A program made the position numbers and the translations under genes. From contig NZ_JADFCO010000059.1 of NCBI RefSeq assembly GCF_015356755.1, forward strand, positions 1-64,000: a DNA stretch of 64,000 bases. Reading direction: 5' to 3'. Below are positions 9,446 to 16,826 of this stretch, in pieces (within the stretch, counting starts at the first letter, position 1; each line of letters starts with the position of its first letter). The notes beneath the pieces were generated by a model, which made no database searches, was not told the origin of the DNA, and saw nothing but the letters and a program-made list of their open reading frames with translations. This stretch comes from Nonlabens antarcticus. Lineage in GTDB: Bacteria > Bacteroidota > Bacteroidia > Flavobacteriales > Flavobacteriaceae.

Positions 9446-9584
9446 GATTTTAATCATCCTTTCATAAACGCCTGCTTATTCAATCTCTATTCATCATTTT
9501 GCTTTTACTTTAAGTTTTCTCAAATGGTATTGCGAACATGATTTTGTATTTTCACGAGCAAATTAAAATTAAGAAAAACAAATC

Positions 9585-11213
9585 ATGGGAAAAGGATTTT
9601 TTAATGTACCTGTAGCCGTCAATGAGCCTATAAAATCATATGCGCCTGGAACGCCAGAGCGTGAGGAAGTACTCAAGGCTTACCAAGAATTCTATAACAC
9701 GCAAACTGAGGTTCCTATATATATAGGAGCTGAAGAAATAAAAACTAAGGATACCGGCGATATTAGACCGCCGCATGATCATAAGAAATTAGTAGGAACT
9801 TACCACCGTGGTGGAAAGAAAGAAGTTCAAATGGCGATTTCTACCGCTATGGAAGCACGCAAGGAATGGTCTCTATTACCATGGGAACAGCGTGCTGGAA
9901 TTTTCTTGAAAGCTGCAGAATTGATAGCTGGACCCTATCGTGCTCGCATCAATGCAGCAACAATGGTCAACCAATCCAAAACTATTTATCAAGCAGAAAT
10001 TGACAGTGCCTGTGAACTTGTAGACTTTCTACGTTTTAACGTTCAGTACATGACTGAGATCTATGCAGATCAACCAGAATCAACTTCTGGAGCATGGAAT
10101 AGATTAGAATACAGACCACTAGAGGGTTTCGTTTACTGTATAAGCCCTTTTAACTTTACGGCTATCGCAGGAAATCTACCTGCAAGCGCTGCCTTGATGG
10201 GAAATGTATGTGTATGGAAACCTAGCGCACATCAAATGTTGAGTGCTAACGTCATTATGCAGATCTTTAAAGAAGCTGGAGTTCCTGACGGTGTTATCAA
10301 TATGGTGAGTGCAGAACCTGGGATGATGACTAAAGAAATTCTTTCCCATGAAGATTTTGCAGGAGTTCATTTTACAGGATCTACTACCGTTTTTAAAGGT
10401 ATCTGGGCACAGATAGGACAGAATATAGACACCTACAAAACGTACCCACGTATTGTAGGAGAAACAGGAGGAAAAGACTTTATTGTTGCTCATAAATCTG
10501 CCATACCGGCACAGGTTGCTACCGCAATTGTACGCGGAGCTTTTGAATATCAGGGTCAAAAATGTAGCGCTGCCTCTAGAGCTTATATTGCTGAAGGTAT
10601 CTGGCCAGAAGTAAAAGAATTTATAGGAAAAGATATAGAAAGTATCAAAATGGGATCTCCATTTGATATGACTAACTTTATGACGGCCGTGATTCATGAG
10701 AATTCATTCGATAAACTAGCTTCCTATATTGATAGAGCTAAAAAGAATAAGAATGCAGAGGTTGTATTCGGCGGTGGATATGATAAGAGCGAGGGGTACT
10801 TTGTAGAGCCAACCGTGATTGTTACTACAGATCCTCATTATGAAACCATGGAAACCGAATTGTTCGGTCCAGTAATCACGATCTACATATATAAGGACGA
10901 CGCTTATGCAGAAACTTTGAAACTTGTTGATGAAACTAGTATATATGCCTTGACAGGAGCCATTCTTGCCCAAGATCGTTATGCACTATCTCAAGCGACA
11001 ACTGCTTTACAGAACTGTGCCGGTAACTTTTACTTGAACGATAAGTGTACGGGAGCCGTGGTGGGACAACAACCCTTTGGTGGAGCGCGAGCTTCAGGAA
11101 CCAACGATAAGGCCGGTTCAAAATTGAACTTACTACGCTGGGTTTCTGCACGTATGATTAAGGAAACTTTTGTAACTCCTACAGATTATCGTTATCCGTT
11201 CATGGGAGAGTAA
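9585..11213 (+). CDS. pruA: L-glutamate gamma-semialdehyde dehydrogenase
   Basis: This enzyme oxidises glutamate-gamma-semialdehyde (from pyrroline-5-carboxylate) to glutamate with NAD+, the second step of proline breakdown. The 542-aa aldehyde dehydrogenase has catalytic Cys327 (GQKCSAASRAY) and general base Glu293 (VGETGGKDF). The substrate and cofactor segments match the stand-alone P5CDH class (FNFTAIAGNLPASAALMGN). The C-terminus is KETFVTPTDYRYPFMGE. No proline dehydrogenase is adjacent. A strong terminator follows 24 bases after the stop. A decayed copy of its 3' end lies at 11513-11573. Confidence 0.97.
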   Translation: MGKGFFNVPVAVNEPIKSYAPGTPEREEVLKAYQEFYNTQTEVPIYIGAEEIKTKDTGDIRPPHDHKKLVGTYHRGGKKEVQMAISTAMEARKEWSLLPWEQRAGIFLKAAELIAGPYRARINAATMVNQSKTIYQAEIDSACELVDFLRFNVQYMTEIYADQPESTSGAWNRLEYRPLEGFVYCISPFNFTAIAGNLPASAALMGNVCVWKPSAHQMLSANVIMQIFKEAGVPDGVINMVSAEPGMMTKEILSHEDFAGVHFTGSTTVFKGIWAQIGQNIDTYKTYPRIVGETGGKDFIVAHKSAIPAQVATAIVRGAFEYQGQKCSAASRAYIAEGIWPEVKEFIGKDIESIKMGSPFDMTNFMTAVIHENSFDKLASYIDRAKKNKNAEVVFGGGYDKSEGYFVEPTVIVTTDPHYETMETELFGPVITIYIYKDDAYAETLKLVDETSIYALTGAILAQDRYALSQATTALQNCAGNFYLNDKCTGAVVGQQPFGGARASGTNDKAGSKLNLLRWVSARMIKETFVTPTDYRYPFMGE

Positions 11214-11236
11214 TCATTTGAGATTTAACTAATAAC

Positions 11237-11275
11237 AAAACGCCTTTTCATTGATTTGAAAAGGCGTTTTTTTTT
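11237..11275 (+). terminator. Rho-independent terminator of pruA
   Basis: A 14-bp stem, AAAACGCCTTTTCA paired with TGAAAAGGCGTTTT around a short TTGATT-type loop, is followed by nine T. A diverged second copy lies at 12748-12782. Confidence 0.9.
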
Positions 11276-11298
11276 GCTAAAACATTGCACTTTGATTC

Positions 11299-11334
11299 AT
11301 TCATAAGGGCGGACTTAAGTCCGCCCTTATGAAT
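11299..11334. repeat. 36-bp perfect palindrome after pruA
   Basis: The sequence is self-complementary over 36 bases, centred on ACTTAAGT (11313-11320), with arms containing AAGGGCGGACTT. It sits between the pruA terminator and the rsmG remnant. A mismatched copy at 12811-12846 occupies the same place next to intact rsmG, so this was part of the duplicated segment. It may be a bidirectional terminator between two convergent genes. Confidence 0.85.
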
Positions 11335-11337
11335 AAT

Positions 11338-11511
11338 CTACAACGGCACGTCCACCATCTTTTTCGTCTCAAAAAAAGGATCTTCAAAAACGTCTTCCAA
11401 TTTATAAACATCGGCGCTTCTGAAGGGTTTTAGTTCTTCTCGCATGCTGTCGACTTTTAGTTATAGGAATCCGTTTTCTATCTCGTGGTAACTGTTCTTA
11501 AGTATTTATTG
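11338..11511 (-). pseudogene. Decayed 3' fragment of rsmG
   Basis: Read on the minus strand this encodes a near copy of the last 45 or so residues of RsmG. It ends EDPFFETKKMVDVPL-stop, against DDPFFETKKVVHVPL in the intact gene, and contains REELKPF. An in-frame TAA occurs within it (NGFL-stop-LK) and there is no 5' part. The bases align with 12849-13022 with only small gaps. It ends near 11511, where homology switches to the 3' end of pruA. Confidence 0.85.
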
Positions 11512-11512
11512 C

Positions 11513-11573
11513 TCTGGGTTTGTCCACTTAAGATTTAATGTGACTTTTGTCACACCTACAAATTATCGTTATA
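11513..11573 (+). pseudogene. Decayed 3' fragment of pruA
   Basis: This aligns with pruA from CTGGGTT (codons of RWVSARMI) through ATTATCGTTAT (TDYRY). One small indel shifts the frame, after which TFVTPTNYRY reads clearly. It follows directly on the rsmG fragment. The rsmG/pruA junction is what a tandem duplication of the pruA end to rsmG end segment would leave. Confidence 0.7.
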
Positions 11574-11854
11574 AAGGAAGTGATCGGCGAGTTCCTCATC
11601 TACCAAAGCAATCTTTAATTAATTTGAAGGGTTGTATTTATGATTTCTAAACGACAAGAGCTTCCAATTACAAGAGTGCTAGTTCGCCTTAACAAGAAAC
11701 CAATAATCATATTTATTGACAAGGGTTGTTTTGCTCTTAAGAGTTTTTTAAACCACGTAAAGTTTCCCTTTTCCTTTCTTTGAATGATTTAGACTAAATT
11801 TGGAGTGATAATCTCAAAAAAACTACTAAAAGACTCTTCTTAACTTAACCACTC

Positions 11855-12589
11855 ATGAAAAACTTATTATTATTATTTATTCTAGCAACCACATTACAAG
11901 CATACGGCCAGGAATCTGCTTTACTACGAACCACTTTAAACGAGGGTGACATCTATGAAATTCAAATGGTTCAAAAACAATCCACTGGGATTCAAGGCGG
12001 GACTGAAATGATCATGATGATGGATATGACAGTTTCTGACGTTAGTGATGAACTGATCAAAACGGAGTCAAAAATTTCCTCTATGGGTATGGAAGTGAAT
12101 CAAGGTGGTATAACTATGAGCTACGATTCTAGTAAAACTGATGATGAACTTGATGCCACTGGAAAAATGCTCAAATCACAATTAAGTCCAATGATGGATG
12201 CCGTCATTTATAACACCATTGATATTTATGGAAATACCGTAAATACTACCGTAGAACCTGCTATACCTGGAACGGAACAGTTAACCGCTGGACAGGCATC
12301 AATTAATTATCCTAAGGAGGAAGTATCCGTCGGATCATCTTGGACGTCAGATAATGAGAAACAGGGAATGAATGTAAAAACAACCTACACAGTAACTAAA
12401 ATAGCTGATGGGGTAGTTTATGTAGATATAAAAGGAGATGTGTCTGGTATGGGATCTGGATCCATGAAAGGAACAACAGAAATTGAAATTAGCTCTGGAT
12501 TAGCAAAAAACACAGAAACTGAAATCAGTGTAACTGCCCAAGGCATCGAAGTAACTGTCGCTTCTAAAATCCAAATGACGAAGAAATAA
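11855..12589 (+). CDS. Secreted DUF6263-like protein
   Basis: A 244-aa protein with a signal peptide (MKNLLLLFILATTLQAYG, cleavage near 18-20) and a beta-rich body without cysteines in the mature part. Sequence features match the Bacteroidota DUF6263 family: LNEGDIYEIQMVQKQ near 28, a Met-rich segment EMIMMMDMTV near 53, and PAIPGTEQLTAGQASINYPKEEVSVGSSW around 137-165. The function is unknown. A -7 element TAAATTTG lies at 11795-11802. It sits between the two halves of the pruA/rsmG duplication, so it was probably inserted or trapped there. Confidence 0.75.
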   Translation: MKNLLLLFILATTLQAYGQESALLRTTLNEGDIYEIQMVQKQSTGIQGGTEMIMMMDMTVSDVSDELIKTESKISSMGMEVNQGGITMSYDSSKTDDELDATGKMLKSQLSPMMDAVIYNTIDIYGNTVNTTVEPAIPGTEQLTAGQASINYPKEEVSVGSSWTSDNEKQGMNVKTTYTVTKIADGVVYVDIKGDVSGMGSGSMKGTTEIEISSGLAKNTETEISVTAQGIEVTVASKIQMTKK

Positions 12590-12747
12590 AACCTACAGGT
12601 TTTAGCTTTCTTATCTATACTTCACCCTAAGCTGGCAACTGGATCATTATGAAGATTTATCTCTTTATGATCAAGGAAGATTCAGTCTTAACTATGGATC
12701 ATAGCTTTCCTTTCATAGTGGAGTAAACATTTCATTTTTTATACAGA

Positions 12748-12782
12748 AAAACGTCTTTTCATTAATTTGAAAAGACGTTTTT
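12748..12782. terminator. Second, diverged copy of the pruA terminator
   Basis: An AAAACGTCTTTTCA stem with its complement and the same loop type as 11237-11275 carries compensated C-to-T/G-to-A changes in the stem. The T-run is short (about four T). It follows the DUF6263 gene by about 160 bases and faces rsmG. Confidence 0.75.
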
Positions 12783-12810
12783 GATATAAAGGCACAGTGT
12801 ACAGTAATTA

Positions 12811-12846
12811 TTCAAAAGGACGAACTTAAGTCTGCCCTTTTAAATA
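12811..12846. repeat. Degenerate copy of the 36-bp palindrome
   Basis: It is centred on ACTTAAGT like 11299-11334 but its arms now mismatch (AAAAGGACGA against TCTGCCCTTT). It lies directly before the rsmG stop codon, the same relative place as the perfect copy has to the rsmG fragment. Confidence 0.75.
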
Positions 12847-12848
12847 GT

Positions 12849-13508
12849 CTACAACGGCACATGCACCACTTTCTTAGTCTCAAAAAAAGGATCGTCAAAA
12901 ACCTCATCAAGTTCATAGACTTGAGCATATTTGAAGGGCTTGAGCTCTTCTCGCAAGTCGCCTCCTTTTAAGTATAGGATTCCGTTTTCTATCTCGTGGT
13001 AGCTGTCCTTGCGTACTTTGTTGCGGGTCCAGCTGACGAAATCGGTCATGTTAGTGACCGCTCTAGAGACGATAAAATCAAATCTGCCTTTTACTTTTTC
13101 AGCCCGGCCGTGTTCTGTAGTAACATTTTCTAATCCCAGAGCCTCAACGACGGCATCAACGACTTTCAGTTTTTTTGCGATAGAGTCGACGAGATGAAAA
13201 TGGGTTTTGGGGAACATGATAGCGAGAGGGATTCCAGGGAAGCCACCGCCAGTTCCTACATCAAGTACACGAGTTCCTCCAGGTGTGTTGGGTAAGCTTT
13301 CGCGAAAGCGAACCACGCTCACAATTCCCAACGAGTGAAGAATATGTCTGACGTACAAATGATCAATATCCTTACGAGAAATCACGTTGATCTGGGAGTT
13401 CCACTCGCGGTACAATTCTCCCAATTGGGCAAATTGCTGTTCCTGTTGAGCGGTAATGTGTGGAAAGTGGGCTTTGATGATATCAGACACTGTCAATAGT
13501 TTGTGCAA
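12849..13508 (-). CDS. rsmG: 16S rRNA (guanine-527-N7)-methyltransferase
   Basis: RsmG methylates G527 of 16S rRNA using SAM; its loss gives low-level streptomycin resistance in several bacteria. The 219-aa product has the SAM motif VLDVGTGGGFPGIPLA at 81-96 and the family segments EWNSQINVISRKD (35-47) and FDFIVSRAVTNM. Residues 67-71 (RFRES) are encoded by a copy of the iterated palindrome. The start MHKLLTVSDIIKAHFP is reasonable. A truncated second copy of its 3' end lies 1.5 kb away. Confidence 0.96.
   Translation of the reverse strand: MHKLLTVSDIIKAHFPHITAQQEQQFAQLGELYREWNSQINVISRKDIDHLYVRHILHSLGIVSVVRFRESLPNTPGGTRVLDVGTGGGFPGIPLAIMFPKTHFHLVDSIAKKLKVVDAVVEALGLENVTTEHGRAEKVKGRFDFIVSRAVTNMTDFVSWTRNKVRKDSYHEIENGILYLKGGDLREELKPFKYAQVYELDEVFDDPFFETKKVVHVPL
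13295..13310. repeat. Iterated palindrome copy 4, inside rsmG
   Basis: AGCTTTCGCGAAAGCG on the plus strand is read on the minus strand as CGC TTT CGC GAA AGC, Arg-Phe-Arg-Glu-Ser, within rsmG. The first base differs from the commonest 16-mer but the inner 14-mer is exact. Confidence 0.95.
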
Positions 13509-13584
13509 AAATAATGGAATAAAAAGGGCTGGAATGGTCGTAACAGATTCTCTTATGATATTTTTGTAATTAAAGTACTATTCT

Positions 13585-14772
13585 ATGAATGAGCAATTAT
13601 CTGATCGCATCAATAATCTTCCTACCAGCGCCACACTTGCCATGGCTGCCAAAACCCGTGAATTGCGCGAGCAAGGAAAGGATATCATAGGTTTAAGTCT
13701 GGGCGAGCCAGATTTTAATACGCCAGATTTCGTAAAAGATGCGGCTATACAAGCAATTAACGACAACTACAATTCTTACACGCCAGTGGATGGTTATGTA
13801 GAATTGAAAGATGCCGTAATCCATAAATTTAAGCGCGATAACAACCTTACCTATGACCGCAGCCAGATTGTAGTTTCTACGGGTGCTAAACAATCCATTG
13901 CAAATGTTGCGATGGTACTTTTAAACAAAGGAGATGAATGCATCCTTCCTGCTCCCTACTGGGTAAGTTACAGCGCCATCGTTGAATTAGCTGAAGGCGT
14001 TCCCGTTGAGGTTGCCGCTGGTGTAGAACAAAATTTTAAAATCACGGCAGAACAATTAAGGGCTGCGATTACACCTAAAACGAAGATGATCTTATACTCA
14101 TCTCCCAATAATCCTAGCGGGTCTGTGTTTTCGCAGAAAGAACTAGAAGCATTTGCTGAGGTATTGAAAGATTATCCAGACATTATAGTAGTAAGCGACG
14201 AGATCTATGAACATATCAATTATGGTTCTGGTCACGTTAGCATGGCTGCAATTGAAGGAATGTACGATCGTACAGTAACTATCAACGGTGTGAGCAAAGC
14301 TTTTGCCATGACCGGTTGGAGAGTTGGTTACATGGGAGGTCCATCATGGATCGCCCGTGCCTGTAACAAAATGCAGGGACAGATCACAAGTGGTACAAAT
14401 TGTATTGCTCAACGCGCTTGTATTACAGCACTCGAGGCACCCGTTTCTAAGATTCAATATATGATCGATGCTTTCGCAGAGCGAAGAACATTGATCTTGA
14501 AATTATTGAGTGAAATGGAAGGTTTTGTAACTGATGAGCCAGAAGGCGCTTTTTATGTATTTCCAGATGTATCGGCATTTTTCGGTCGCGAGATTAAAGG
14601 TCATAAAATTTATAATGCTGAGGCTTTCTCTTTGTTTTTGCTTGAAGAAGCGCTTGTTGCCACTGTTAGCGGTGAATCTTTTGGAGCACCTAATTGCATC
14701 AGAATGTCCTATGCTGCAAGTACAGAGCAAATCACGGAAGCTATGAAACGTATTAAGGACGCCATTTCTTAG
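13585..14772 (+). CDS. PLP-dependent aminotransferase, aspartate type
   Basis: A class I/II fold-type I aminotransferase of 395 aa, closest in pattern to aspartate/aromatic aminotransferases (subgroup I-gamma). PLP residues are visible: Asn175 (SSPNNPSGS), Asp205 (SDEIYEH), the Schiff-base Lys238 (NGVSKAFAMTGWR) and the phosphate-binding Arg246. The likely reaction is aspartate plus 2-oxoglutarate to oxaloacetate plus glutamate; prephenate is possible in relatives. It is divergent from rsmG with 76 bp between. Confidence 0.93.
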   Translation: MNEQLSDRINNLPTSATLAMAAKTRELREQGKDIIGLSLGEPDFNTPDFVKDAAIQAINDNYNSYTPVDGYVELKDAVIHKFKRDNNLTYDRSQIVVSTGAKQSIANVAMVLLNKGDECILPAPYWVSYSAIVELAEGVPVEVAAGVEQNFKITAEQLRAAITPKTKMILYSSPNNPSGSVFSQKELEAFAEVLKDYPDIIVVSDEIYEHINYGSGHVSMAAIEGMYDRTVTINGVSKAFAMTGWRVGYMGGPSWIARACNKMQGQITSGTNCIAQRACITALEAPVSKIQYMIDAFAERRTLILKLLSEMEGFVTDEPEGAFYVFPDVSAFFGREIKGHKIYNAEAFSLFLLEEALVATVSGESFGAPNCIRMSYAASTEQITEAMKRIKDAIS

Positions 14773-14791
14773 TTGATCTAGTGAGTAATAT

Positions 14792-14807
14792 CGCTTTCGC
14801 GAAAGTA
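14792..14807. repeat. Iterated palindrome copy 5 (near-copy)
   Basis: CGCTTTCGCGAAAGTA keeps 13 of the 14 core bases (final C is T). It directly abuts the heptamer tandem repeat that starts at 14808. Confidence 0.75.
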
Positions 14808-14852
14808 GTATGAGGTATGAGGTATGAGGTATGAGGTATGAGGTATGAGGTA
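14808..14852. repeat. GTATGAG heptanucleotide tandem repeat
   Basis: Six perfect copies of GTATGAG plus a partial GTA (45 bp) lie between the aminotransferase stop and its terminator. The unit is 7 bp, so copy-number changes would be frameshifting if it were coding, but it is not in a credible gene. Such arrays are prone to slippage. Confidence 0.95.
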
Positions 14853-14863
14853 AAATAAGTTTT

Positions 14864-14910
14864 AAATCACTGATTCTTTGTTTTTGGACAAGAATCAGTG
14901 ATTTTTTTAT
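14864..14910 (+). terminator. Terminator of the aminotransferase gene
   Basis: A perfect 15-bp stem starting AAATCACTGATTCTT, with an 11-base loop, is followed by seven T. It would terminate in both directions, but trkH on the minus strand ends further right. Confidence 0.85.
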
Positions 14911-14951
14911 TTTGACGAGCAAACTAAGTTGAGACTGAAAACCTCAACAGA

Positions 14952-15004
14952 ACCTTTTCACTCTTGCGCAACACCCTTTGCCTTTGGCATTTCCCTCAAG
15001 GGAA
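14952..15004. repeat. Intergenic repeat unit A
   Basis: A roughly 53-bp unit ends in the small hairpin TTCCCTCAAGGGAA. A similar unit lies at 15140-15192 in the same orientation. The shared body reads approximately CCTTTTCACTC...GCGC...ACAC...TTGCCTT...GCATTTCCC. The 14907-15329 gap between the aminotransferase terminator and trkH holds no credible gene. Confidence 0.6.
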
Positions 15005-15056
15005 AACTAGATTATTAGATTACTACTAGATAATCTTGGGTACAAAATTCAACTTC

Positions 15057-15070
15057 TTCCCTTGAGGGAA
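15057..15070. repeat. Inverted copy of the TTCCCT/AGGGAA hairpin
   Basis: TTCCCTTGAGGGAA followed by GGCTGGGATGG. The same GGCTGGGATGG tail follows the hairpin at 15179-15192, so the hairpin and tail form a mobile-looking module in this gap. Confidence 0.5.
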
Positions 15071-15139
15071 GGCTGGGATGGAGGTTTAGAATTGAAACTG
15101 TAAAATGAAATCTCAAACTTTTTACTCAGTCTCACTAGG

Positions 15140-15192
15140 ACCTATTCACTCAAGCGCCACACTCATTGCCTTCAGCATTTCCCTCAAGGGAA
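15140..15192. repeat. Intergenic repeat unit B
   Basis: Second copy of the unit at 14952-15004. It ends in TTCCCTCAAGGGAA and continues with GGCTGGGATGG. Confidence 0.6.
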
Positions 15193-15329
15193 GGCTGGGA
15201 TGGGTGTTGCTAGGTTTGAAATAAATTTTAGGTTGAAAGCTAAAAATACAATGAAGGCTTCTTTATGCCTCATGATTTATTAAAGTCCCGATCACAAGGA
15301 TCTTTCTCTAGATTTTTACTTTTTAAAAA

Positions 15330-16826
15330 CTACCTATTCCGCCAAAAGAATGGTGTCAACAAAATCAATACGGTAAATAGTTCAAGCCTGCCGATTAACA
15401 TCAGAAACGCACACCACCATTTACCCAGATCTGGCAAGCCCGCAAAGTTATTCACTGGTGATAAGTCGCCGAAAGCTGGTCCTACGTTTCCTAAACTACT
15501 GATAGCTCCACCAATCGCTGTTTCAAAATCCAGTCCTAGAGCACCTAGACCTACGGCTCCAATTATAAAGGACAACATATAAAGAATAAAGAAGCCTAGG
15601 ATATTAAAAACGATGCCGTTAGGGAGCGCTCTATTATTGTATCGTACCGGTAGAATCGCACTGGGGTGCAACGTTCTTTTAAACTCCATGATTCCATTAC
15701 GGATCAATATGATATGACGCATGACCTTTATACCTCCTGCAGTTGATCCCGCGCTGCCGCCCAGAAAAAACAACCCGAAAAACATTATAGTTAAAAACGG
15801 AGTCCACATCGTATAATCTGCCGATACAAATCCGGTAGTTGTTATTACGGAGAGCACCTGGAATGCAGAGTGTCGCATCGCGCTTTCTGCGGGTCCCCAT
15901 ACCATGGGATGTGCGATCGAGGAAATACTAACATCTGCCTGAAAGTAAATGAGCAGTGCACCTATAATAGAAAATCCTAATACAAAACTGGTGTACCATC
16001 TAAATTCAGTATCATCATATATCTTGCGAAATTTTCCTTTGAATCCGAAATAGCTTAAGACAAAATTCATACCTGCAATAAACATAAAAACAATAATGAT
16101 CCACTGGATTGCTGGATTGTCATTCCAGTAGGCAGCACTCGCGTTTTTAGTTGAAAATCCACCGGTGGAAAGGGTACTCATCGCATGATTGATAGCATCA
16201 AACCATCCCATTCCCGCAATCTTAAGTAGTAGGGCTTGAATTCCAGTGAATCCTACATAAATAAGCCACAAACGCTTTGCGGTATCGGTAATTCTAGGAT
16301 GTAATTTATCGGCACTAGGCCCTGGGGCTTCTGCTGCAAAGAGTTGCATTCCTCCTATACCTAATAAGGGCAATATCGCAACGGCAAGTACAATAATTCC
16401 CATACCACCTATCCAGTGCGTGGTGCTGCGCCAGAACAAAATACCCTTAGGCATGATCTCAATATCGTTCAAAATGCTAGCGCCAGTTGTGGTAAATCCA
16501 CTCATGGTTTCAAAAAAGGCATCTGTAAAATTGTTGATGGCACCGGTAAAGAGATAAGGCATTGTTCCAGCCAAAGCCATAAATAACCAGCCCATGGCAA
16601 CAATAAGGTACCCTTCTTTTTTACCTAGTTCTTTCACGTGATTTCTCGTGAACAACATTAAAAAGGCTCCTAAGGTAATAGCTACAATACTTGCTCCCAG
16701 TATAGCAAGCGCCTCATCTTCTCTATAGACGGCACTGACTATAGAACTTATAGACATGAATCCACCGTTGAAAACCAACAGTAATCCCATGATATACATA
16801 ATAATCTTGTAATTAAGTCTAGGCAT
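15330..16826 (-). CDS. trkH: K+ uptake membrane protein TrkH
   Basis: TrkH is the membrane channel of the Trk potassium uptake system and works with the NAD-binding gate TrkA. The 498-aa product starts MPRLNYKIIMYIMGLLL and has about ten to twelve helices. The four pore-loop regions are recognisable, for example SGFTTTGAS and LSTGGFSTKN with the selectivity-filter glycines, and TTTGFVSADY. The start at 16826 overlaps the trkA stop by one base (TAATG), indicating translational coupling. A start 48 bases upstream would run into trkA and is not preferred. Confidence 0.96.
   Translation of the reverse strand: MPRLNYKIIMYIMGLLLVFNGGFMSISSIVSAVYREDEALAILGASIVAITLGAFLMLFTRNHVKELGKKEGYLIVAMGWLFMALAGTMPYLFTGAINNFTDAFFETMSGFTTTGASILNDIEIMPKGILFWRSTTHWIGGMGIIVLAVAILPLLGIGGMQLFAAEAPGPSADKLHPRITDTAKRLWLIYVGFTGIQALLLKIAGMGWFDAINHAMSTLSTGGFSTKNASAAYWNDNPAIQWIIIVFMFIAGMNFVLSYFGFKGKFRKIYDDTEFRWYTSFVLGFSIIGALLIYFQADVSISSIAHPMVWGPAESAMRHSAFQVLSVITTTGFVSADYTMWTPFLTIMFFGLFFLGGSAGSTAGGIKVMRHIILIRNGIMEFKRTLHPSAILPVRYNNRALPNGIVFNILGFFILYMLSFIIGAVGLGALGLDFETAIGGAISSLGNVGPAFGDLSPVNNFAGLPDLGKWWCAFLMLIGRLELFTVLILLTPFFWRNR

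Noticed and set aside
10176-10697. 173-aa antisense open frame within pruA
   Set aside because: It mirrors the codons of a full-length, well conserved dehydrogenase and has no family match or start signal.
11640-11781. 46-codon frame upstream of the DUF6263 gene
   Set aside because: It has no recognisable features, lies in a scar region with decayed fragments and runs into the DUF6263 promoter area.
14808-14852. CRISPR array
   Set aside because: The 7-bp units repeat without spacers and there are no cas genes; it is a simple tandem repeat.
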